Source: Pseudonocardia autotrophica (GTDB lineage: Bacteria > Actinomycetota > Actinomycetes > Mycobacteriales > Pseudonocardiaceae). From it: a stretch of 64,000 nt of DNA. Shown piece by piece: positions 33,860 to 41,710 of the stretch. The stretch spans positions 7,130,001 through 7,194,000 of the forward strand of contig NZ_AP018920.1 of NCBI RefSeq assembly GCF_003945385.1, in the 5' to 3' direction. Within the stretch, counting starts at the first letter, position 1. Each line of letters opens with the position of its first letter. The translations under genes were made by a program, and so were the position numbers. The notes below the pieces were generated by a model, which did no database searches, was not told where the DNA came from, and worked only from the letters and a program-made list of their open reading frames with translations.

Positions 33860-34324
33860 GTGGAGGGGACCGCCAGCTACCTGACGTTGGTCGTGATCGG
33901 CATTCTGATCACGGTCGGCGTCGGCCAGATCCTGTTGCGCTCCGGCCAACCGTTCCTGGACGACGTCTTCCAGAACAAGGAGAGCGCCCACTCCATCAAC
34001 CGGCTGCTGGTGGTGCTGTTCCACCTGCTGACGCTGGGCGTGCTCGGGATGATCTCGGTCATCGACGTCCCGGCCGACGCGGGCACCGCGCAGACCGTGG
34101 TGTTCAAGATCGGCGTGGTGCTGCTGCTCGTCGGCATCGCCTACGGCGTCTCGATGCTGGTGCTGCTGCGGATCCGGGAGCGCCGCAGGCAGCAGACCGT
34201 GTCCGCGGAGATCGACCAGAAGATCGCCGAGCAGCGCCGCGGCCCCGGCCGGTTCCGGCGCGGTGGCGGCGGCCCCGGCCCGGAGAACGAGGCCCGGTCA
34301 CCGTCCGAGCAGCCGGGGGACTGA
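33860..34324 (+). CDS. three-helix membrane protein, function unknown
   Basis: A 154-residue protein from the GTG at 33860, placed 8-9 nt after a GGGGAGGGG ribosome site. Helices at about residues 6-26, 47-66 and 79-103; the third is followed by a basic cytoplasmic tail (RIRERRRQQ..., then RFRRGGGGPG). The loop between helices 1 and 2 contains FLDDVFQNKESAHSIN. I recognise it only as a conserved actinobacterial membrane protein type. It converges on the calcium-loop protein gene with 6 bp between stops. Confidence 0.72.
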   Translation: MEGTASYLTLVVIGILITVGVGQILLRSGQPFLDDVFQNKESAHSINRLLVVLFHLLTLGVLGMISVIDVPADAGTAQTVVFKIGVVLLLVGIAYGVSMLVLLRIRERRRQQTVSAEIDQKIAEQRRGPGRFRRGGGGPGPENEARSPSEQPGD

Positions 34325-34330
34325 CCCCGG

Positions 34331-34879
34331 TCACCGCCCGGCCGGGATCCCGGCGACGGCGTCGAGCAGCCCGGCCGAAGGATCGGCCGGCACCGGCGCG
34401 GGATCGGCCGGCACCGGCCCGACGACATGATCGGCCAGGCCGTCGCGGTCGGTGTCGATCCAGAACGATGTTCCGGCAGGGCCCTCGACGACCAGCGTGT
34501 CCGGCAGGCCGTCGTGATCGGTGTCCCGGGCGGCCGGGCCGATCACCGGCACCGCCGCACCGGCGCCCGGGTCCGGCCCCCGGACCGGTGCACGCGGCAC
34601 CTGCACCGAGTTCCACCACGCCGTACCCGCCGCAACTCCCACCGCGCCCCACGGCCCGCGCGCCGGGACAGCCGGTGGACGGCCGCGCGCACCGACCGCA
34701 CCCGGTCCGGGCCCCTGCCCGGCCGACCGGGCAGTCGGCCGCGTCGGTGGCGTCGGTGACATCGGTGGCGTCGGTGGCGTCGGTGGCGTCGGTGGCGTCG
34801 GTGGCGGATCACCGAACCGGTCCGGGTCCGCGCGCCGGAGCCCCGGGTCGTCAGGCCGCACGGCGCACCCCGGCGGCAC
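34331..34879 (-). CDS. protein with two DxDxDG calcium-binding loops and a PPT-repeat N-terminus
   Basis: A 182-residue frame from a GTG at 34879 (an in-frame GTG at 34861 is equally possible). An N-terminal run of Pro-Pro-Thr, coded by a 9-bp tandem DNA repeat, leads to a Gly/Arg/Pro-rich stretch. Near the C-terminus two loops, DTDHDGLPD and DTDRDGLAD, match the thrombospondin type 3/EF-hand-like calcium loop. No signal peptide is visible, so localisation is open. The 5' end overlaps the membrane-protein gene upstream. The loops and codon use support a real gene; function is unknown. Confidence 0.6.
   Translation of the reverse strand: MPPGCAVRPDDPGLRRADPDRFGDPPPTPPTPPTPPTPPMSPTPPTRPTARSAGQGPGPGAVGARGRPPAVPARGPWGAVGVAAGTAWWNSVQVPRAPVRGPDPGAGAAVPVIGPAARDTDHDGLPDTLVVEGPAGTSFWIDTDRDGLADHVVGPVPADPAPVPADPSAGLLDAVAGIPAGR
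34743..34805. repeat. 9-bp tandem repeat GTCGGTGGC, seven units
   Basis: Seven consecutive 9-bp units, five identical and two with one substitution (GTCGGTGAC, ATCGGTGGC). Being a multiple of three, copy-number change would lengthen or shorten the Pro-Pro-Thr tract without a frameshift. Confidence 0.9.
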
Positions 34880-35603
34880 GCGGCACCCGGCGCCACGGCG
34901 CCGGCCGGGCGCCGACGGCGAGCTCCGCGTCCAGGGTCCGCCGGATCAGCTCCCGGTCCGCGGCGGCCAGCACCGCCGCGCGCACCCGGTGCGCGATCTC
35001 CCGGGCACGCGCGACCCGGGCCGCCCGCACCCGGACGGCGAGGCCCGCCCCGCCGAGCAACACCAGCCCGGCGAGCACCAGCAGCACGCCGGGCCCGGCC
35101 GCGGGCAGCACCCGCCCGGCGCCCAGCAACCCGGACAGCCACGCGCCCGGCAGCAGCGCCCCGGTCGCGGCCCCCGAGACGAGGAGACCGGCCACCCCGG
35201 AGCCCGGAGGCCGGTGAGTGGGACGACCCCGGCGGGAGCGCGGCACCCGGGATCCGGGCAGCGCGCCCAGGGCCGCCGGGACCAGGACCGAACCCGACAC
35301 CGGTGACCCAGAGTGAGTGATCTGTGTCACCCGTTGCCCCGGACGTCCCAGTGCCCGCGCGGCCCCCGCGCGGCGCACCGGTGGACCGGCCCGGCGCGAC
35401 CATCCGTCGTCGAGGTCGCAGGCCGGTCGGTCCAGTGCCGCCCTCCACCAGCGGGCGTCACCGGCCCGGGCCGGTCGCCGGACCGCAGCCTCCACCAACC
35501 CGTCGACCTGCGACGACAGTGCGTCCACGCAGTCCATCCTGGCCAGTGCGAGTAGCGGGCGCAGCTCCCCGAGGGGGTCCGCGCGGCGACGGCTCGACGA
35601 CAT
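34851..35603 (-). CDS. two-helix membrane protein, function unknown
   Basis: A 250-residue protein. The N-terminal about 115 residues are soluble and Arg/Ala-rich (LRPLLALARMDCVDALSSQVDG near the start). Two membrane helices follow (about 131-154 and 164-186), then a basic, helical C-terminal domain (RVRAARVARAREIAHRVRAAV...). No motif recognised. The ATG at 35603 is preceded by CAGG. It overlaps the calcium-loop protein gene at its 3' end and is divergent from the glycosyltransferase at 35853; the 249-bp gap between contains no clear promoter. Confidence 0.6.
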   Translation of the reverse strand: MSSSRRRADPLGELRPLLALARMDCVDALSSQVDGLVEAAVRRPARAGDARWWRAALDRPACDLDDGWSRRAGPPVRRAGAARALGRPGQRVTQITHSGSPVSGSVLVPAALGALPGSRVPRSRRGRPTHRPPGSGVAGLLVSGAATGALLPGAWLSGLLGAGRVLPAAGPGVLLVLAGLVLLGGAGLAVRVRAARVARAREIAHRVRAAVLAAADRELIRRTLDAELAVGARPAPWRRVPRAAGVRRAA

Positions 35604-35852
35604 GATGGAAGCCTGACGAGCACCGGCGGTCACCGGATGCGTAGGACTGCGCAGCGGCTCCAGGGGGCCGCCGGGCGTTCCGGCAGCACATCGAACCGGA
35701 CGCCGGATACGGACGAATCAACCGACCGGGGCAACCCCGCGGGTGGTCCGGACGTCTGCACAGTCGGGTCCGAGAAGCTGCCCGACACGAGAACCGCAAC
35801 CAGACCGTGACACCGTCGTTGAACGAGTAGAGCGGACCTGTATGGAGGAAGT

Positions 35853-36827
35853 GTGAGCGCCGTTACGCCCGCCCGCCCGGCCGTCACGCCCGAGTCGAGC
35901 GCACCCGCGCGACCCGGGCCGCAGCCCGGCCCCGGCACGGGACAGACGCCCCTCCCGGCGAGTCCTGCCCGACCGACGAACGCTGTCACCCGCACCGCCC
36001 AGCCGGCGCCGCCGGAGGGCCCGGAGGGCTTCCGCCGTCCGCGGCCCCGGCCCGCCCCGCGGCGCAGCCCGAACCCCGCGGTGTCGGTCATCGTCCCGAC
36101 CCGCAACGAGGCGCGGAACCTCGAGATCGTGCTGCCGGCGATCGCCGCGGTGCGCCCCGCGGTGCACGAGGTGATCGTCGTCGACGGCAACTCGACCGAC
36201 AACACGGTCGCCGTCGCCCGCCGCACGCTGCCATGGGCCCGGGTGATCACCCAGACCCGCAAGGGCAAGGGCAACGCGATGGCCTGCGGTTTCACCGCGG
36301 CCACCGGCGATGTCCTGGTGATGTTCGACGCCGACGGCTCGGCCGACCCGAACGAGATCCCCGGCTTCGTCGACGCGCTGGTCAACGGCGCCGACTTCGC
36401 CAAGGGCAGCCGGTTCTGCAAGGGCGGCGGCTCGGACGACATCACGCTGCTGCGCAAGTCCGGCAACGCCGGCCTCAACACGGTCGCCAACCGGCTCTTC
36501 GGCACGAAGTACTCCGACCTCTGCTACGGCTACAACGCGTTCTGGGCCGACCTGCTCCCGCAGCTCGAGCTCCCGGACCCGGCGGCGCCGCAGCCCGAGG
36601 ACGGCTCGATGCTCTGGGGCGACGGTTTCGAGATCGAGACCGTGCTGAACTGCCGGGTCGCCGCGGCCGAGCTGAAGATCACCGAGGTGCCGTCGGTCGA
36701 GCGTGAGCGCATGTTCGGCGAGACCAACCTGCGGACCTTCGCGGACGGCACCCGGGTGCTGCGTACCCTGATGTCCGAGCACCGTCGCATGGAGCAGCGC
36801 CGCAAGGCGTCCGGGTACGCCCGCTAG
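35853..36827 (+). CDS. GT2-family glycosyltransferase
   Basis: A 324-residue protein with a Pro-rich disordered N-terminus (1-75) and a GT-A fold: VSVIVPTRNEARNLEIVLP, the nucleotide-sugar loop VIVVDGNSTDNT and the metal-binding D-x-D in MFDADGS (about residue 157). Similar proteins in Actinobacteria transfer sugars to polyprenyl phosphates or lipids. GTG start behind AGGAAG. It is followed 54 bp later by a second GT2 gene, suggesting a shared glycoconjugate pathway. No membrane helix. Confidence 0.92.
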   Translation: MSAVTPARPAVTPESSAPARPGPQPGPGTGQTPLPASPARPTNAVTRTAQPAPPEGPEGFRRPRPRPAPRRSPNPAVSVIVPTRNEARNLEIVLPAIAAVRPAVHEVIVVDGNSTDNTVAVARRTLPWARVITQTRKGKGNAMACGFTAATGDVLVMFDADGSADPNEIPGFVDALVNGADFAKGSRFCKGGGSDDITLLRKSGNAGLNTVANRLFGTKYSDLCYGYNAFWADLLPQLELPDPAAPQPEDGSMLWGDGFEIETVLNCRVAAAELKITEVPSVERERMFGETNLRTFADGTRVLRTLMSEHRRMEQRRKASGYAR

Positions 36828-36881
36828 AGCGCTGCCGGCGCGGTACGCCGCGAAACCAGCAGCACGAGGAGCGAGTACATC

Positions 36882-37886
36882 GTGAGCGCCCTGCCCACCG
36901 CCAGCGTGGTCGTCTGTGTCTACACCGAGAAGCGCTGGTTCGACATCCGCTCGGCCGTCGAATCGGTGCTGGCGCAGGACGTCACACCGCTGGAGACGAT
37001 CGTCGTCGTCGACCACAACGAGCGGCTGCACGAGCGCGCCGAACGTGAGTTCGGGCCGCTCGGCGTCGTGGTCGTCGCGAACGACCGGGTGCAGGGTCTG
37101 TCCGGCGCCCGGAACACCGCGCTCGACCTGGCATCCGGCGAGGTCGTCGTCTTCCTCGACGACGACGCCAGCGCCCGCCCCGGCTGGCTGGCCGCGCTGC
37201 TCGCGCCGTACGCCGATCCCGATGTGATCGGGGTCGGCGGGATCGCGCACCCGAGGTGGCCGGACGGCCGCCCCCGCACCCTCCCCGGCGCCACGCCGGG
37301 CGATCCGGACGCGACCGGCGAGCTCGACTGGGTCGTCGGCTGCACCTACACCGGCCAGCCCACCGAGCGCGCCGAGATGCGCAACCTGATGGGCTGCAAC
37401 ATGTCGCTGCGGGCCGAGGTCTTCAAGCGGGTCGGCGGATTCGCCGAGGACATGGGCCGGATCGGCAAGAACCCGCTGGGCTGCGAGGAGACCGAGCTCT
37501 GCATCCGGGCCCGGCAGGCCTACACCGCCGACGGCCGCACCCCGCGGATCCTGTTCGAGCCGAAGGCCGCCGTCGACCACCGGGTCTCCGACGACCGCGT
37601 CTCCTGGCGGTACCTGCTGCGGCGCGGCTGGGCCGAGGGCATCTCGAAGGCCGCCGTCTCCAAGGTCGTCGGCACCGGGGACTCGCTGTCCACCGAGAGC
37701 AGCTACACGATGAAGGTGCTCCCGGCCGGTGTGCTCCGCGAGGCACGGGACCGCAATCCCGCATCGGCCGCCGCCATCGTGGCCTGCTTCGGCGTCACCG
37801 CGGCCGGCTACATCCGGGGCAGACTGCCCGGCGCCTCCGCACACGTGCGGCTGCCCGCTGCCGGCCGGAACACCCCCGGTGCCTGA
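36882..37886 (+). CDS. GT2-family glycosyltransferase
   Basis: A 334-residue protein with GT-A signature SVVVCVYTEKRW, IVVVDHNE, the SGARNTAL donor-site segment and the metal motif DDDAS (about 87-91), plus the acceptor-side GCEETELCIRA motif of chain-type GT2 enzymes. C-terminal residues after 290 may form a short membrane-associated helix (AAAIVACFGVTAAGYI). GTG start behind GAGGAG. The stop overlaps the trmB start by 8 bp, so the two are coupled. Confidence 0.92.
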   Translation: MSALPTASVVVCVYTEKRWFDIRSAVESVLAQDVTPLETIVVVDHNERLHERAEREFGPLGVVVVANDRVQGLSGARNTALDLASGEVVVFLDDDASARPGWLAALLAPYADPDVIGVGGIAHPRWPDGRPRTLPGATPGDPDATGELDWVVGCTYTGQPTERAEMRNLMGCNMSLRAEVFKRVGGFAEDMGRIGKNPLGCEETELCIRARQAYTADGRTPRILFEPKAAVDHRVSDDRVSWRYLLRRGWAEGISKAAVSKVVGTGDSLSTESSYTMKVLPAGVLREARDRNPASAAAIVACFGVTAAGYIRGRLPGASAHVRLPAAGRNTPGA

Positions 37887-38652
37887 GCCGGCCCTCGCCC
37901 CGGACGCACCGCACGACACCCGGATCCGCTCCTACGTCCACCAGCGTGTCCGGCTCTCCGAGGGCCAGGAGTCCGCGTGGCGGCGGCTGTGGCCGGTGCT
38001 CGGCGGTGAGGTGGCCGACGTGCTCCCCGAACCGGACCGGTACTGGGATCCGCACGCCACGTTCGGCCGGACGGCCCCGCTGGTGCTCGAGATCGGGTCC
38101 GGCATGGGGGAGACGACGGCCGCGCTCGCCGTGGCCGAGCCGGGGATCGACCACCTGGCCGTCGAGGTCTACGAACCCGGTCTCGCCCAGCTGCTGATGC
38201 GGGTGGACCAGCTCGGCCTGGCCAACCAGCGGGTGCTGCGTGGCGACGCCGTCGAGCTGCTGGAGCGCGCCGTCGCACCCCGATCGCTGAACGGTATCCG
38301 GATCTACTTCCCGGATCCGTGGCCGAAGCGGCGGCACCACAAGCGGCGGCTGGTACAGCCGGACTTCGTCCGGCTGGCCGTGTCCCGGCTGATCCCCGGC
38401 GGCCTCCTGCACCTGGCGACCGACTGGCCGCACTACGCCGAGCAGATGCGCAGAGTGGTCGCCGCGGAGCCTGCCCTTCGGCCGGACGGCGCCTTCCCAC
38501 CAGGGCCGGACGGCTGGCAGGAGCGGCCCGAATGGCGTCCCACCACGAAGTTCGAGGAACGTGCCCGCATCGAGGGACGCCCGGTACGAGACCTGTTGTA
38601 CGTCGCTCACCACGGAAACGCCCCCAGTGACACACGGAGAGTCACCGACTAG
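37879..38652 (+). CDS. trmB: tRNA (guanine-N7)-methyltransferase
   Basis: A 257-residue protein with the SAM motif LVLEIGSGMGE (about 72-82) and the diagnostic TrmB segment FPDPWPKRRHHKRRL (about 152-166). It makes m7G46 in tRNA variable loops. The GTG start at 37879 overlaps the glycosyltransferase stop by 8 bp. The C-terminal PTTKFEERA contacts tRNA in homologues. Only 2 bp separate its stop from a -35-like TTGTCA and the poly-C tract in front of the nitric oxide synthase gene. Confidence 0.95.
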   Translation: MPEPALAPDAPHDTRIRSYVHQRVRLSEGQESAWRRLWPVLGGEVADVLPEPDRYWDPHATFGRTAPLVLEIGSGMGETTAALAVAEPGIDHLAVEVYEPGLAQLLMRVDQLGLANQRVLRGDAVELLERAVAPRSLNGIRIYFPDPWPKRRHHKRRLVQPDFVRLAVSRLIPGGLLHLATDWPHYAEQMRRVVAAEPALRPDGAFPPGPDGWQERPEWRPTTKFEERARIEGRPVRDLLYVAHHGNAPSDTRRVTD

Positions 38653-38654
38653 GG

Positions 38655-38686
38655 TTGTCACTCCCCCCCCCCCCCCCCGAGATACG
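38655..38686 (+). promoter_or_regulatory. candidate nos promoter with the poly-C tract as spacer
   Basis: TTGTCA (38655-38660) fits a -35 and GATACG (38681-38686) or AGATAC fits a -10; the 19-20 nt between them are CT, sixteen Cs and GA. Loss of two or three Cs would give the preferred 17-bp spacing. Transcription would start about 25 nt before the GTG at 38718. Confidence 0.4.
38663..38678 (+). repeat. homopolymer tract of 16 C
   Basis: An uninterrupted run of sixteen Cs (38663-38678) between trmB and nos. No other mononucleotide run of this length was seen in the window. Such tracts are prone to slipped-strand length change and to sequencing error. Confidence 0.95.
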
Positions 38687-38717
38687 TCCCCGCCCGAGTG
38701 ACCCCCGAAGGACGCCC

Positions 38718-40364
38718 GTGACGACGGTGGAGCACGCCGCGAGCAAGCAGCCCGCGCCCGCGCAACCGACCCAGCCGGTGCGCCGACCGGCCGGGTTCCG
38801 TCCCAGCCCCACCCCACGGTCCACCGAGGATCCCGCCCCGTCGGCGGCCGCGGAGACGACGGTCACCCCGGCGGTGGAGCCGGCCACCCGGGCGGTCACG
38901 ATCGTCCCCCTCGCCGGCGCGGTGGAGGCGACCACCGCGGCAGCCACCCCGGGCAGCGGCCCGGAGGCGACCACCGTCATCGGGCCTGCGGCGCCCGACC
39001 GCTCCGCGACCCCTGCCCCCGCGAGCGCCCCCGGCCCCGGCCCCGCGAACGCAGCACCGGCGACGGCGGACGCCACGGTGGTGGTCCCGCTGCGCGGCCA
39101 GGGCGCAGCCGTCACCGCGGTGTCGGCCCCCACCATCGCCACGACCTCCGTCGAGCCCGCAGCGGGCGGTGCCACGGTCCGCACCCCGGCCGCCGCAGCG
39201 GGCTGCCCGGTGACCGGCCACGGCAGGTCCGGTGGGCACCCGGTCGCGCCGGGCGTCCCCGACGAGCGACGTCCGAAGGCGGTCGACCCGGCCGCCGCCG
39301 AGGAGTTCCTCCGCCAGGTCTACGCCGAGACCGAGCCGGAGCTGCCGCTGCGCGACCGGCTCCGGCAGGTCCGGAGCGAAATCGACCGGCGCGGCGTCTA
39401 CACCCACACCGCGCACGAGCTCGTGTTCGGCACCCGGATCGCCTGGCGGAACTCGGCGCGCTGCATCGGCCGCCTCTACTGGCAGTCGCTGCAGGTGCGC
39501 GACCTGCGGCACCTGCACGACCCGGCCGACGTCGCCCAGGAGAGCGTGGGGCACCTGCGGGCCGCCACCCGCGGCGGCCGGATCCGTTCCACGATCACCG
39601 TGTTCGCACCGGATGCCCCGGCCCGGCCGGGTCCGCGGATCCGCAACGACCAGCTGGTGCGCTACGCGGGTCATCGCAACCCGGACGGCTCCGTGGTCGG
39701 CGACCCGAGCCAGGTCGAGTTCACCGACCGGGTCGTCGGGATGGGCTGGCCGCGATCGCAGCCACCGGGGCGGTTCGACGTGCTGCCGTTGCTGATCACC
39801 GGCGCCGACGGCCGGTCCCGGCTGTTCGACGTCCCGCCGGACGCCGTGCACGAGGTCCGGCTGCGCCATCCCGAGCACCCGTGGTTCGCCCGGCTGGGGC
39901 TGCGCTGGCACTCCGTGCCCGCGATCAGCAACATGCCGCTGGAGATCGGCGGCGTCGTCTACCCGGCGGCGCCGTTCAACGGCTGGTACCTCGACACCGA
40001 GATCGGCGCCCGCAACCTGGCCGATCCCGACCGCTACGACCTGCTGCCGGAGATCGCGAAGCGGCTCGGGCTGGACACCCGCTCGGTCCGCACCATGTGG
40101 AAGGACCGGGCGATGGTCGAGCTGGTCCGCGCCGTCACCTACTCGTTCGACGCCGACGGCGTCACGATGGCCGACCACCACACCGAGTCCGAGCGGTTCC
40201 TGCGCCACCTCGAGAAGGAGGAGGCCGCGGGGCGGAGCTGCCCGGCCGACTGGAGCTGGATCGTGCCGCCGATGTCCGGATCCCAGACGCCGGTGTTCCA
40301 CCGCTACTACGACGAGCCGGATCCGGACCTGCGGCCGGCGTTCCTGGAACCGCACCGGATCTGA
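38718..40364 (+). CDS. nos: nitric oxide synthase oxygenase with long N-terminal extension
   Basis: A 548-residue protein. The C-terminal about 360 residues form a bacterial NOS oxygenase domain: haem-ligand Cys249 in WRNSARCIGR, the arginine-binding Glu409 in NMPLEIGG, and the downstream WIVPPMSGSQTPVFH pterin/haem segment. It oxidises L-arginine to citrulline and NO using electrons from a partner reductase; none is fused or adjacent. Bacterial NOS is usually about 350-370 residues; here about 175 extra Ala/Thr/Pro-rich residues precede it, ending in GCPVTGHGRSGGH, with a Cys-Pro haem-regulatory-like dipeptide. The GTG at 38718 follows GAAGGA at 5 nt. The frame stays open back through the poly-C tract to a TTG at 38655. 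Confidence 0.93.
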   Translation: MTTVEHAASKQPAPAQPTQPVRRPAGFRPSPTPRSTEDPAPSAAAETTVTPAVEPATRAVTIVPLAGAVEATTAAATPGSGPEATTVIGPAAPDRSATPAPASAPGPGPANAAPATADATVVVPLRGQGAAVTAVSAPTIATTSVEPAAGGATVRTPAAAAGCPVTGHGRSGGHPVAPGVPDERRPKAVDPAAAEEFLRQVYAETEPELPLRDRLRQVRSEIDRRGVYTHTAHELVFGTRIAWRNSARCIGRLYWQSLQVRDLRHLHDPADVAQESVGHLRAATRGGRIRSTITVFAPDAPARPGPRIRNDQLVRYAGHRNPDGSVVGDPSQVEFTDRVVGMGWPRSQPPGRFDVLPLLITGADGRSRLFDVPPDAVHEVRLRHPEHPWFARLGLRWHSVPAISNMPLEIGGVVYPAAPFNGWYLDTEIGARNLADPDRYDLLPEIAKRLGLDTRSVRTMWKDRAMVELVRAVTYSFDADGVTMADHHTESERFLRHLEKEEAAGRSCPADWSWIVPPMSGSQTPVFHRYYDEPDPDLRPAFLEPHRI

Positions 40365-40428
40365 CCGCGGGCCGCGGGCCGGTCGCCGCGGTGCCGATCA
40401 GGGCCGGTCAGGAGCTGGTCAGGGCCGG

Positions 40429-41001
40429 TCAGGGGCGGCGGCGGGGATCGCGCTCGGCCCGCTCGCGGCGCAGGCGGTCCAGGTCACCGTCGGCCAGCGC
40501 GGACCAGAACCGCAGCGCCGAGTGCTCCATCTCCAGCCCCAGTTCGAGGGTGATCATGCGCGGCTCGGCCCATTCGTCCCCGCCGTGCCGCTCGACCATC
40601 GCCTCGTAGACCGCGATCCGCTCCTCGTGCTGGCGGATCTGCTCCCGGGCCAGCTTGTCGACGTCGCCGGGTGAGCCCGCCTCGTTGAAGAACAGCTTGA
40701 GCTCGGCCACGTCGCGCATCTCGAAGTGCTGCGGCGTCGGGGCGGCCAGCCACTCCTGCAGCGCGGTCCGCCCGGGCCCGGTGAGCGAGTACGTCTTGCG
40801 GCGACGGCCGGTGTCCTCGGTGTCGAGGGCCAGCAGCCCGGCCTCGGCGAGCCGGTCCGGCTCCGAGTACAGCTGCGCGTGCGGGAAGTGCCAGAAGTAG
40901 CCGACCGATCGGCTCACCGACCGCTTGAGGTCGTACGGCGTGGACGGTCCGCGCAACGCGATCATGCCCAGGACCAGGTACGACGTCGTCGACAGTCGCA
41001 T
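40429..41001 (-). CDS. PadR-family regulator
   Basis: A 190-residue protein with an N-terminal PadR winged helix (TTSYLVLGMIALRGPSTPYD..., wing at RRRKTYSLTGPG) and a C-terminal Vir_act_alpha_C-like coiled-coil dimerisation region. PadR proteins often repress phenolic-acid decarboxylase or efflux genes. It sits just downstream of the UbiX/UbiD operon on the same strand but has its own TAGAGT promoter and GGAGAGG ribosome site. A role in the neighbouring carboxylate-catabolic island is possible but not shown. It converges on nos. Confidence 0.9.
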   Translation of the reverse strand: MRLSTTSYLVLGMIALRGPSTPYDLKRSVSRSVGYFWHFPHAQLYSEPDRLAEAGLLALDTEDTGRRRKTYSLTGPGRTALQEWLAAPTPQHFEMRDVAELKLFFNEAGSPGDVDKLAREQIRQHEERIAVYEAMVERHGGDEWAEPRMITLELGLEMEHSALRFWSALADGDLDRLRRERAERDPRRRP

Positions 41002-41040
41002 CCGCTGCCTCTCCGGCCGGCGTGGTTGATGACATCGCCG

Positions 41041-41046
41041 ACTCTA
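41041..41046 (-). promoter_or_regulatory. -10 box of the PadR gene
   Basis: TAGAGT on the minus strand in the 100-bp gap after the UbiX gene; leader of about 33 nt. Confidence 0.4.
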
Positions 41047-41101
41047 TCCGGCCCCCGACGGCCCGGCCCCGGACCCGGGAGGGCCGTCACGCCGGTGATC
41101 G

Positions 41102-41710
41102 TCACTCCGGAACGTCCACCCGGTGCGGGCCGGCCCGCAGGCCGTCCCACCGGGTGCTGGTGCCGCTCTCCACGTCGAACAGGTCGAGCACCCGGCCGAC
41201 GGTGTGGTCGACCATGTCGGCCAGCGACTCCGGCCGGGTGTAGAAGGCGGGCACCGGTGGGGCGATGACGGCGCCGAGCTCGCTCAGCTCGGTCATCGTG
41301 CGCAGGTGGTTCCGGTGCAGCGGGGTCTCGCGGACCATCAGGACGAGCCGGCGACGCTCCTTCAGGGTCACGTCCGCGGCCCGGGAGAGCAGGTTCGAGG
41401 TGTTGCCGCTCGCGATCTCCGACATCGTCTTGACCGAGCACGGCGCGACGACCATGCCCATCGTCCGGAAGGAGCCGCTGGAGATGGTCGCGCCGACGTT
41501 CTGGTGCGGGTGCACGACGTCGGCCAGCGACTCCAGCTCGGCGGGCGACATGTCGGTCTCCTGGCTCAGTGTGAGCCGGGCGGCCCGGCTCACCACCAGG
41601 TGGGTCTCGATCGGGGTGTCCCGCAACAGCTCGAGGATCCGGATGCCGTAGGCGACACCCGACGCGCCGGACATGCCGACGATCAGCCGTGGGGTGAGAT
41701 CAGGAATCAT
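41102..41710 (-). CDS. UbiX/Pad1-type flavin prenyltransferase
   Basis: A 202-residue flavoprotein with the UbiX N-terminus LIVGMSGASGVAYGIRILELL (first about 28 residues, split here only in description), SSGSFRTMGMVVAPCS in the active-site region and a C-terminal YTRPESLADMVDH. UbiX joins dimethylallyl phosphate to reduced FMN to make the prenylated flavin that UbiD decarboxylases need. It is the last gene of the leftward operon; the start overlaps the LysR gene by 11 bp and an AGGAG lies inside that gene. Its UbiD client is two genes upstream. In furandicarboxylate degraders the equivalent is HmfG. Confidence 0.93.
   Translation of the reverse strand: MIPDLTPRLIVGMSGASGVAYGIRILELLRDTPIETHLVVSRAARLTLSQETDMSPAELESLADVVHPHQNVGATISSGSFRTMGMVVAPCSVKTMSEIASGNTSNLLSRAADVTLKERRRLVLMVRETPLHRNHLRTMTELSELGAVIAPPVPAFYTRPESLADMVDHTVGRVLDLFDVESGTSTRWDGLRAGPHRVDVPE

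Noticed and set aside
35604..35852. Promoter TTGAAC/TATGGA before the first glycosyltransferase
   Set aside because: The -10 would overlap the ribosome site and put the start at the GTG, inconsistent with a Shine-Dalgarno-led gene.
38718..40364. Self-sufficient NOS with reductase domain
   Set aside because: The protein ends after the oxygenase domain; no flavin or NADPH domain follows.
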